From: Peptococcaceae bacterium UBA4068
GTDB taxonomy: Bacteria; Bacillota; Dehalobacteriia; UBA4068
Assembly (NCBI GenBank): GCA_002382665.1
Contig: DFZA01000009.1
Coordinates: 501,436 to 565,435, forward strand
Direction: 5' to 3'
Length of the DNA stretch: 64,000 bases
The notes under the pieces are model-generated. The model was not told where the DNA came from, did no database searches, and saw nothing but the letters and a program-made list of their open reading frames with translations. Both the position numbers and the translations under genes were made by a program. Of the stretch, positions 53,452-60,341 are shown piece after piece (within the stretch, counting starts at the first letter, position 1; each line of letters starts with the position of its first letter).

Positions 53452-53520
53452 AACGATAAAATACTTTTTATTATCCATCCCCTTGATCCCGCGCCGCAAT
53501 AGCGGTTTTATCGTTTTTTT
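53452..53520 (+). terminator. Orphan intrinsic terminator before the radical SAM gene
   Basis: AACGATAAAA (53452-53461) pairs with TTTTATCGTT (53506-53515), with seven T at the end. It lies about 100 bases before the next gene, as an attenuator or the end of a small RNA would. Confidence 0.5.
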
Positions 53521-53622
53521 GTATATTATCCAGAACTATTAATAATACTATCTAATAGAGCTGATTTACGAACCCTGTACATATAACAAGTACCGCCAAA
53601 GCATAGAGGTATGGAGGAAATT

Positions 53623-55110
53623 ATGAAAGTTCTGCTTGTCTATCCAAAAAATCCTGTTACCTATTGGGGTTTTCAGTATGCCTTAAAGTTTATATATAAA
53701 AAGGCGGCTTTTCCGCCCCTGGGACTCCTGACGGTCGCTGCAATCCTACCGCAGCACTTTGAAAAAAAGCTGATTGACATGAATGTCGACACACTTACGG
53801 ACAAGGATCTCTTGTGGGCTGATTATGTCTTCTTGAGTGCCATGGTTGTTCAAAAAGATTCGGTCAGGGAAGTAATCGACCGATGCAAGAAACTGGGTGT
53901 AAAAACAGTTGCAGGCGGTCCTTTGTTTACATCTGAATATGAGATGTACGATGATATTGATCACCTTGTCCTAAATGAGGGCGAAATCACGATCCCGGCA
54001 TTTTTAGAAGATTTAGAGCATGGCACAGCCAAACACCTATACACTTCAGAGGAATGGGCGGATCTAAGTACCGTACCCGCTCCGCAATGGAATCTCATAA
54101 ATGTAAAAAAGTATGCGTCACTGAACATCCAATATTCTCGCGGTTGCCCGTTCAACTGTGAATTTTGTAATATTACGTCGCTTTTCGGCAACGTACCCCG
54201 CACAAAGGAAGTAGACAATCTGCTCAGCGAACTTGATGCTATTTACAAAGCCGGCTGGAGAGGCATCGTGTTTTTTGTAGACGATAATTTTATCGGCAAC
54301 AAGAAAAAATTAATGGAAGACATCCTGCCTGCCGTTACCCACTGGATGGAGGAGCATAATCACCCCTTCCAATTTTTGACGGAAGCGTCCATCAACCTTG
54401 CCGATGATGAAAAACTGATGGCCATGATGGCTAAAGCAGGATTTAATTCCGTGTTTATTGGCATTGAAACGCCCGATGAAGACAGCCTTGCCGAATGCAA
54501 AAAAACGCAAAACAAAGGCCGCGATCTGATTTCCTGCATAAAAAAGATCCAGCGTTCTGGGCTGGAAGTTCTGGGTGGATTTATTGTCGGATTCGATCAC
54601 GATAACCCTTCGATATTCAACCGAATGATCGAATTTATACAAGAAAGTGGCATAGTTTCAGCGATGGTCGGACTTCTCAATGCCCCGAAAGGCACTAAGC
54701 TGTATCAGCGTCTTGCGAGCGAGGGAAGGATTACAGATGAATTTTCCGGCGACAACACAAACTTTACAATGAATTTTACTCCCATAATGGATAAGAACCT
54801 GCTTGTGAACGGCTATCAAAATATCGTTGCCACTATTTATTCACCAAAATATTATTATCAACGTGTCCGCAACTTCTTAAAGAGATCGGACTCGGACAGA
54901 TCAATGGGTACTGATTTGAATGCAATCAACATTTTAGCGTTTTTAAAATCCATAGTATGGCTGGGAATATTCGGAAAAGAACGCCGTTATTATTGGAGGC
55001 TTATCGCCTGGTCTTTATTGAAACGTCCCAAGCTGCTTCCCGCAGCAGTCCGGTTTTCCATTTGTGGATTCCATTTCAGAAAAATTTATGATAGCGTTCA
55101 ATTGAAGTGA
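53623..55110 (+). CDS. B12-binding-domain radical SAM protein (HpnP-like, DUF4070 tail)
   Basis: A 495-residue protein. Residues about 1-130 are a cobalamin-binding-type Rossmann domain (MKVLLVYPKNPVTYWGF, FPPLGLLTVAAILP, VFLSAMVVQKDSV, VAGGPLFTSEYE). The radical SAM core follows, with CPFNCEFC (about 167-174) as the [4Fe-4S] motif, then FVDDNFIGN and FIGIETPDEDS. The C-terminal region (about 380-495) resembles DUF4070. This layout is that of HpnP, the hopanoid C-2 methylase, and related methyltransferases. No hopanoid genes are in view, so a different substrate is likely. The ATG at 53623 has GGAGG 6 bases upstream; an upstream in-frame ATG at 53611 coincides with that site. Confidence 0.88.
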   Translation: MKVLLVYPKNPVTYWGFQYALKFIYKKAAFPPLGLLTVAAILPQHFEKKLIDMNVDTLTDKDLLWADYVFLSAMVVQKDSVREVIDRCKKLGVKTVAGGPLFTSEYEMYDDIDHLVLNEGEITIPAFLEDLEHGTAKHLYTSEEWADLSTVPAPQWNLINVKKYASLNIQYSRGCPFNCEFCNITSLFGNVPRTKEVDNLLSELDAIYKAGWRGIVFFVDDNFIGNKKKLMEDILPAVTHWMEEHNHPFQFLTEASINLADDEKLMAMMAKAGFNSVFIGIETPDEDSLAECKKTQNKGRDLISCIKKIQRSGLEVLGGFIVGFDHDNPSIFNRMIEFIQESGIVSAMVGLLNAPKGTKLYQRLASEGRITDEFSGDNTNFTMNFTPIMDKNLLVNGYQNIVATIYSPKYYYQRVRNFLKRSDSDRSMGTDLNAINILAFLKSIVWLGIFGKERRYYWRLIAWSLLKRPKLLPAAVRFSICGFHFRKIYDSVQLK

Positions 55111-55157
55111 CCTGCAACTGCAGACTCCAGCATGTGCAAAGAATCAAATTAACCGCT

Positions 55158-56270
55158 TTAAAGTTGTTTATAGGGATATACCTGCGAACGGTTCTGATAT
55201 AATAAGATGTCCTTGTTTTTAATTTTTCCGTCTTTGAAATCAACTGCACCATTCAGAACTTTATTGTCTGTTTGTTCAACGATATATGGCAGGTAAGGCA
55301 GGATGCAATTTGATATTTCCCATGTGGCGCTGTTCCACAGTATAGTTGGCGTATGATCTACAGCATAATATTTGATATTGCCAATTTGAAAAATTGGTTC
55401 GGAAAAGCTTGTCGGATGCGCGAAGCTGAATCCCATTCCCAGCGCGCAGCTTATATCGATCACAAGGCATGCTTTCTTAAATTTGTCAACATCATAGCCA
55501 TTAATAAAAATAATCGGATCATTTGAATTTTGCAGAACGCCGTTGATAATGATATCCGCTGCAGTCAATTTATTAATAAACGGTGTTTTCGTACCATCCA
55601 GATTGACAATCTCTAACACACCCATATCATTTTTTTGAATTTGTTGATAGCGTATTCCCGGTATTTTATTGGCAGTCAAAAATGAGGGCCGCTGCGTGTA
55701 TACCGTTATATCCGTAAAGCCATGTCCTTTTAGCGCATAGATCGCTCCGCGGCTAACCGAGCCCATGCTGATCACGACAACCTTCCGCGGAGGGCCATAA
55801 TAGCCGTCGATTCCTTCCAATTGCAAAGCATGCTGGACTCCACAGTATCCGGCCATTTCATTGTTCCTGTTAAAGATATGAAGCAGGTCGCGCTCCCCTT
55901 CGTGGTACATATTCTCCCATGCGATAAGTGTCAACTTTTTGTTTATGGCGATCTGGGTGATAATGCTTTGTTGCACACTGTGCAGCCAGCCCCATACAAG
56001 AGTGCCTTCCTGCATTTTATCGAAATCCTCTGCTGTGGGTTTGGGTATTAATATTGCTTTAAATTCCCTGAGCAAGTTTTCACGCTCTATCAAGGGATTG
56101 CCGGTTAAAGAACATATCGTTTCGTCATCCATGTCAAAAGGTACACCATACCCTTTTTCAAAAAATAAATGTTTTCGTATTTTTACGGGTATTTGACAAA
56201 TATGATCCGGGTGGATAGCCACCCTTTTTTCATTCTCCTTTTGAGACGTGCCGATTATTGCAATATCCAT
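55158..56270 (-). CDS. Alanine dehydrogenase/PNT-like family protein
   Basis: A 370-residue soluble protein. The N-terminal domain starts IAIIGTSQKENEKRVAIHPD, the usual opening of the alanine dehydrogenase / transhydrogenase / saccharopine dehydrogenase group. KPTAEDFDKMQEG and VWGWLHSVQQ follow. The middle has AGYCGVQHALQLEGIDGYYG, then a nucleotide-binding strand KVVVISMGSVSRGAIYAL with GSVSRG in place of the usual GxGxxG. ADIIINGVLQN and VIDISCALGMGF come later. It may be an N5-(carboxyethyl)ornithine synthase-like or other opine-type oxidoreductase; the reaction cannot be named safely. It is convergent with the radical SAM gene and monocistronic. Confidence 0.75.
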   Translation of the reverse strand: MDIAIIGTSQKENEKRVAIHPDHICQIPVKIRKHLFFEKGYGVPFDMDDETICSLTGNPLIERENLLREFKAILIPKPTAEDFDKMQEGTLVWGWLHSVQQSIITQIAINKKLTLIAWENMYHEGERDLLHIFNRNNEMAGYCGVQHALQLEGIDGYYGPPRKVVVISMGSVSRGAIYALKGHGFTDITVYTQRPSFLTANKIPGIRYQQIQKNDMGVLEIVNLDGTKTPFINKLTAADIIINGVLQNSNDPIIFINGYDVDKFKKACLVIDISCALGMGFSFAHPTSFSEPIFQIGNIKYYAVDHTPTILWNSATWEISNCILPYLPYIVEQTDNKVLNGAVDFKDGKIKNKDILLYQNRSQVYPYKQL

Positions 56271-56452
56271 CTGTTACTCTTTTCCAATCATTTTTTCAAA
56301 TCAGATCTACTGCTATAGCTTATCCATCAAACATATTATATCACTAATAAAAACAAAAAAACCGTTTTTTTGTGAATTGTTTAATAGTTAATAATATTTA
56401 ATGCGCAAATTTTTCTGTTAATACAAATAAAAACCATACTTTAACGAAAAAC

Positions 56453-56490
56453 AATAATCCCTGCTATCTTAATTGATAGCAGGGATTATT
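56453..56490 (-). terminator. Terminator of the tRNA-Ala gene
   Basis: AATCCCTGCTATC and GATAGCAGGGATT pair perfectly, with outer AATA/TATT extension; on the minus strand TTGTTTTTC follows. It begins within 5 bases of the tRNA CCA end. Confidence 0.9.
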
Positions 56491-56493
56491 TAG

Positions 56494-56569
<76 letters not shown>

Positions 56570-56653
56570 AAATATGTCTGCACATTTTAGCGTGCAGGCA
56601 TTATTATATAGTATCGCAATTTTTTTGTCAATATATGAAAATAATTTTTTGAT

Positions 56654-56728
56654 TTATGCGGAAACCGGGAATTTGACGGTTTCTTTTTCTTTTTTAGTCT
56701 GATCTTTTTCCGCATAGGCAATACTCAT
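56654..56728 (-). pseudogene. Duplicate of the 3' end of the adjacent activase gene
   Basis: The 25-codon frame reads MSIAYAEKDQTKKEKE then TVKFPVSA and a TAA stop. The last 25 codons of the giant activase gene (60342-60416) read MSIAYAEKDQTKKEKAATES then FPVSA. Similarity begins exactly at the Met codon; beyond it the two diverge completely. The copy lies between tRNA-Ala and the ABC module, 3.6 kb from its parent and in the same orientation. It is best explained as the old 3' end left behind when the intervening segment arrived, or as a relic of a lost paralogue. Confidence 0.8.
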
Positions 56729-56756
56729 TACCGGGATAATGTATTATATATAAACA

Positions 56757-56783
56757 GAAAATTATCGATAATCGATAATTTTC
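56757..56783. promoter_or_regulatory. 27-bp perfect palindrome at the ABC-module promoter
   Basis: GAAAATTATCGAT (56757-56769), one central A, and ATCGATAATTTTC (56771-56783) are exact inverted copies, ending 2 bases before the -35 element. The position suggests an activator site, perhaps for the small HTH protein encoded at 57301. Confidence 0.65.
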
Positions 56784-56785
56784 TA

Positions 56786-56814
56786 TTGCAATTCAATAAT
56801 TACTCTTTTATAAT
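56786..56814 (+). promoter_or_regulatory. Promoter of the DUF2975-HTH-ABC module
   Basis: TTGCAA (56786-56791) and TATAAT (56809-56814) with a 17-base spacer. Confidence 0.7.
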
Positions 56815-56817
56815 TAG

Positions 56818-56833
56818 GCTGACAACTGTTAGT
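56818..56833. promoter_or_regulatory. Operator similar to the TetR sites at 47 kb
   Basis: GCTGACAACTGTTAGT matches ACTAACAACTGTTAGT at 47162-47177 in 14 of 16 positions and lies in the same place, between the -10 element and the ribosome binding site. The left half-site is degraded. Confidence 0.55.
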
Positions 56834-56847
56834 TGGAGGAAAAAATT

Positions 56848-57291
56848 ATGTGGAATGACGGCAAATCCATCAGATTAAGCAGAATCGCAATCATCATATT
56901 TATGGTGCTGCTGGTTGCGACAGCCGTATTTGCGCCGTCAATAGTCCACAAAACATTTATGAACACGGATATGGCCAGGTGGAATGGCTATTTTCTGTTC
57001 ACCATCTATATTGGCTGCATCCCCGCAGCGCTGCTTCTCATCAGTCTGTTCCGAACTCTCGGCCGCATTGAAAAAGGAGACGTCTTTATTCCCAAGAATG
57101 TAGAAAGCCTGCGCAACATCTCATGGTACTGCTTTGCCGGAGCGGTGATCAGCGCCGTATCCGTCGGCTATTACTTCCCATGGGTGATGGTTGCCATCTC
57201 CGCCGCCTTTATGGGTCTGATTGTCCGCATCGTAAAGAACATTATTGCCAAAGCCGTCTCTCTGCAGGACGACGCGAATCTCACAATTTAG
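56848..57291 (+). CDS. DUF2975 membrane protein
   Basis: A 147-residue protein with four hydrophobic segments (IAIIIFMVLLVATAVFA, YFLFTIYIGCIPAALLLIS, WYCFAGAVISAVSVGYYF, WVMVAISAAFMGLIVRIV). The cytoplasmic loop with RIEKGDVFIPKNVESLRNIS is typical of DUF2975. Such proteins usually pair with a small YozG-like HTH regulator, exactly as here (10-base gap). I chose the ATG at 56848, with TTGGAGG 8 bases upstream. Function unknown; a membrane sensor for the partner HTH is often inferred. Confidence 0.85.
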   Translation: MWNDGKSIRLSRIAIIIFMVLLVATAVFAPSIVHKTFMNTDMARWNGYFLFTIYIGCIPAALLLISLFRTLGRIEKGDVFIPKNVESLRNISWYCFAGAVISAVSVGYYFPWVMVAISAAFMGLIVRIVKNIIAKAVSLQDDANLTI

Positions 57292-57300
57292 GGGGCGCTC

Positions 57301-57519
57301 ATGTCTATTGTCGTTAATCTTGACGTCATGATGGCCAAACGAAAAATCTCCTCGAATGAGCTGGCGGAGAAAATCGATATCAGCCAGGCTAACCTGTCGA
57401 TCCTCAAGACTGGAAAGGCCCGGGCGATCCGCTTTTCAACGCTTGAGGCCATCTGTAAGGTACTGGACTGTCAACCGGGCGATATATTGGAATACAGGCA
57501 AGACGAGGTGTCGAATTAG
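57301..57519 (+). CDS. Small HTH (Cro/CI, YozG-like) regulator
   Basis: A 72-residue protein that is nearly all HTH: MMAKRKISSNELAEKIDISQ, then ANLSILKTGKARAIRFSTLE and AICKVLDCQPGDILEY. It is the typical partner of DUF2975 genes. GGGGGCG lies just upstream of the ATG. The 27-bp palindrome at 56757-56783 is a candidate target. An AT-rich gap of 117 bases separates it from the next gene. Confidence 0.9.
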   Translation: MSIVVNLDVMMAKRKISSNELAEKIDISQANLSILKTGKARAIRFSTLEAICKVLDCQPGDILEYRQDEVSN

Positions 57520-57636
57520 AATTTAATAATATTTTAATTTTAATAATGTTGATGAATATTTGTTTTATCAGCCGGATCACAATATTCTTATGTGTATTTA
57601 AAGTTTTTTTGTTTTAATCGAAGAAAGGATATTATT

Positions 57637-58527
57637 ATGTTTAAGAAAAAAATTGCATTATTGATTGTCGCTGCCATATTTATCAGCTCTATTTTAATAC
57701 CGTCGGTACAGAGCGCTGCTGAATCTGCATTGTCCATCTTTCGTGTCGCGGACACTAAAACAATTACAATTACAGTCAGCGATATCCAGGATATAATCAA
57801 TTCTATCAAAAATAATAGTGCGCTGACGAAGCCGGAGGCTGGGACAAACAAGGCAGATACAAATAGCAAAGACAACATTAAATCCCAGGTGAAAACGCTT
57901 TCCAGCCTTCGTGATTTTACCGCTTTTGAGTTCAACTTACCGACAAGCCTCAAATCAGAAACGCCCAAGCTTTTCGCAGTTGACGCACAGTCCAAATCCC
58001 TAACGCTGGATACGACGAAAATCAATGCGGAGCTGCAAAAGCTGGACGCAACCGCCACGGTCGACAACAGCTATAACGGTACTACAATCACCGTCAACAC
58101 GCCGGCTGCGATCGCAGCCCAATATCAGGATGTGACGCTTGTTGCAACACAGAACGTTTATATCGATGCGCCCGATACTGTTATCAACAGCCTATGGTCT
58201 GCCCTCCTCAGTATCCCGGCGATTCCGGATGACCTGCGGACGCAGCTGGCGGAGATTGACCCCCAAACACGCGACATCTATTTGCCGGTCATAGAAGGAC
58301 TGGGCCGTGAAACCGATCTCGGCAGCAATACCGGATATATCTATTCCTCAAGCGATTTATCCCAGGTCATCGCCATGATCCCCGGATTGTCCGACAACAA
58401 GATGTCAACTGAGCTGAAAAATGAAAACACATCGGCGTTGATCTGGGCGAAAAACGGCGTTCTCTATTGCCTCGTTGGTCAGAAAACCGACAGCGAGCTT
58501 TCTCAGATTGCCAGGAGCATTCACTGA
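57637..58527 (+). CDS. Secreted protein, C-terminus DUF4367-like
   Basis: A 296-residue protein with a signal peptide or N-terminal anchor (KKKIALLIVAAIFISSILIPS, cut near QSAA). The body has no catalytic motif. The last 50 residues (SALIWAKNGVLYCLVGQKTD, then SELSQIARSI) resemble the end of DUF4367/anti-sigma-type extracellular domains. AAAGGAT precedes the ATG at 57637. The stop overlaps the ATPase gene start (TGATG), so it is cotranscribed and translationally coupled with the ABC transporter; a substrate-sensing or accessory part of the exporter is likely (inference). Confidence 0.75.
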   Translation: MFKKKIALLIVAAIFISSILIPSVQSAAESALSIFRVADTKTITITVSDIQDIINSIKNNSALTKPEAGTNKADTNSKDNIKSQVKTLSSLRDFTAFEFNLPTSLKSETPKLFAVDAQSKSLTLDTTKINAELQKLDATATVDNSYNGTTITVNTPAAIAAQYQDVTLVATQNVYIDAPDTVINSLWSALLSIPAIPDDLRTQLAEIDPQTRDIYLPVIEGLGRETDLGSNTGYIYSSSDLSQVIAMIPGLSDNKMSTELKNENTSALIWAKNGVLYCLVGQKTDSELSQIARSIH

Positions 58528-59438
58528 TGATCATAGAAACCGAAAATCTGTCAAAAACGTATCAAAATAAAGACGCAGTGAAAGCCATAAATTTATCCGT
58601 CGATCAAGGGCAGATTTATGGCTTTCTGGGGCCGAACGGCGCCGGCAAAAGCACAACGATCAAAATGCTGACCGGACTTGTGTTCCCGACATCCGGCAAA
58701 GGTCAGGTACTGGGCAGGCCGCTGGGCGATGTCAAAGCACGCGTCAAGCTCGGTTACCTGCCGGAGCTTTTTCGCTTTCAGGAATGGATGACCGGCGAAG
58801 ACCTGCTAAATTTTCATGCAAGCCTGTTCCGCCTCAAACGTTCTGCCGAGCGCAATAAAAGCGTTCTCAAGCGCGTCGATCTGTTGGGGCAGGAAAAATA
58901 TAAAGTTGGCGGCTACAGCAAAGGCATGCAGCAGCGCATCGGTCTGGCCTGCGCACTGCTGCCGGATCCGGATCTGCTTTTTTTGGACGAGCCGACATCG
59001 GCTCTTGATCCGATCGGCCGCAAGGATGTGCGGGATATCATATTGGGTCTGCAAAAAGAGGGCACGACTGTTTTTCTCAACAGCCATTTACTCAGTGAAG
59101 TCGAGACGGTGTGCGACCATATTACGATTATTAATAAAGGCGTTATTGTCAAATCCGGGTCCATGCAAGAGCTGCTGATGGAAAAAGTGACGCTTAATAT
59201 CATCTGCAGTCCCATCCCTGAAGAAATCTATCGCACGATCAAAGAGCGGTTTGACCATACGCTAGCACCGCAACAGGATGACGGCAAAATTTTTATTACG
59301 CTCAAAAGCAAAGATGAAATTCCGGAAATTGCCTCGCTTCTGACAACGAATGATATAAAATTGCATGAGCTGACGCCGCACCATGAAACACTGGAAAGCG
59401 TCTTCCTCAAGGTCGTCGGAGAGGAGGAAACCCGATGA
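58527..59438 (+). CDS. ABC transporter ATP-binding protein
   Basis: A 303-residue ATPase of the ABC-2 exporter type. Walker A GPNGAGKSTT (about 37), Q-loop YLPELFRF, signature YSKGMQQRIG (about 130), Walker B LLFLDEPTSALDP (about 150) and FLNSHLLSEVE as the H-loop are intact. About 90 C-terminal residues form an accessory domain. I start at the ATG at 58527, overlapping the previous stop; the longer frame upstream reads another gene in a different frame. It overlaps the permease gene by 4 bases. Confidence 0.93.
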   Translation: MIIETENLSKTYQNKDAVKAINLSVDQGQIYGFLGPNGAGKSTTIKMLTGLVFPTSGKGQVLGRPLGDVKARVKLGYLPELFRFQEWMTGEDLLNFHASLFRLKRSAERNKSVLKRVDLLGQEKYKVGGYSKGMQQRIGLACALLPDPDLLFLDEPTSALDPIGRKDVRDIILGLQKEGTTVFLNSHLLSEVETVCDHITIINKGVIVKSGSMQELLMEKVTLNIICSPIPEEIYRTIKERFDHTLAPQQDDGKIFITLKSKDEIPEIASLLTTNDIKLHELTPHHETLESVFLKVVGEEETR

Positions 59439-60289
59439 GCGCCATCGCGTTTGCGACGCTGAAGGAAGCCGTCCGCAAAAAGACCTTCATCGTCATGGGC
59501 ATCGTCACCGTACTCTATCTTGTCCTTTGGGCAATTCTCCTCTATTACTTTCAGAATAAGGGCTTCGGGGGCAACGATCAACAATTCAAGGCGCTGGCAT
59601 CAGTAATGGTGACTCAAATGGGACTGCAGTTTTCCTCAATGCTGATGTGCCTGCTGACTATTATTCTGGGAGCGGGAGCCATAGCGTCGGAGCTCGAAAC
59701 CGGAATGATCCACGCCATTATTTCCAGGCCGCTGGACCGTACGGAATATGTCCTAGGCAAATTTCTCGGGCTAGCTATACTGACAGTCTGCTATGCCACA
59801 GTGTTTTACGCCGTGCTATTTTTGATTGGCGGCGCCTTCTCTCTGGATACCATCACGACATTGTCTTTTATGCAAATCTTTGAAGGCTGGGTTTTATATC
59901 TGCTGGTACCGCTGAGCGTTTTGTGCCTGACGCTTTACGGCTCCGTATCTCTGAGGGTTGTGCCAAACGGCCTGTTGATGATATTTATCTATATTCTCGG
60001 CAACATCGGCGGCATGGTTGAGATGATCGGCAACTACATTAACAGCACGTCGATTATTAGCTCTGGTATATTTCTCAGTTTGATTTCGCCTTTCCACACG
60101 CTGTACGCAGCGGCGGAAAGAGTGCTACTGCCCTCCACAGGGATTGCCGGCGAAATGATGAGAGGCATGGGCGGACTCACAGGCACCGGCAAACCGGCCA
60201 GCGCTGCGATGTATATCTATATAGCGATATATTCGGTTGGATTTATAGTATTGGCCATCCGTAAATTCAGAAAAATTGATATAAACTAA
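59435..60289 (+). CDS. ABC-2 type transporter permease
   Basis: A 284-residue membrane protein with six hydrophobic segments (for example FIVMGIVTVLYLVLWAILLY and FIVLAIRKF at the end). GAGAIASELETGMIHAIISR, followed by PLDRTEYVLGKFLG, is the conserved cytoplasmic loop of NatB/Nos-type ABC-2 permeases. Its start overlaps the ATPase stop (ATGA). It forms the membrane half of the exporter encoded with the preceding genes. The substrate is unknown. Confidence 0.9.
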   Translation: MSAIAFATLKEAVRKKTFIVMGIVTVLYLVLWAILLYYFQNKGFGGNDQQFKALASVMVTQMGLQFSSMLMCLLTIILGAGAIASELETGMIHAIISRPLDRTEYVLGKFLGLAILTVCYATVFYAVLFLIGGAFSLDTITTLSFMQIFEGWVLYLLVPLSVLCLTLYGSVSLRVVPNGLLMIFIYILGNIGGMVEMIGNYINSTSIISSGIFLSLISPFHTLYAAAERVLLPSTGIAGEMMRGMGGLTGTGKPASAAMYIYIAIYSVGFIVLAIRKFRKIDIN

Positions 60290-60303
60290 AGACGGCCAAA
60301 TAA

Positions 60304-60338
60304 AAAAACACCTGAAATCAATGATTTCAGGTGTTTTT
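60304..60338. terminator. Bidirectional terminator between ABC module and activase gene
   Basis: AAACACCTGAAATCA and TGATTTCAGGTGTTT pair perfectly, with an A-run before and a T-run after, serving both convergent genes. Confidence 0.95.
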
Positions 60339-60341
60339 TAT

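Noticed and set aside
53230..53620. Cobalamin or SAM riboswitch before the radical SAM gene
   Set aside because: I could not find the B12-box or a SAM-type core; only the two hairpins are supported, so I list those without a class.
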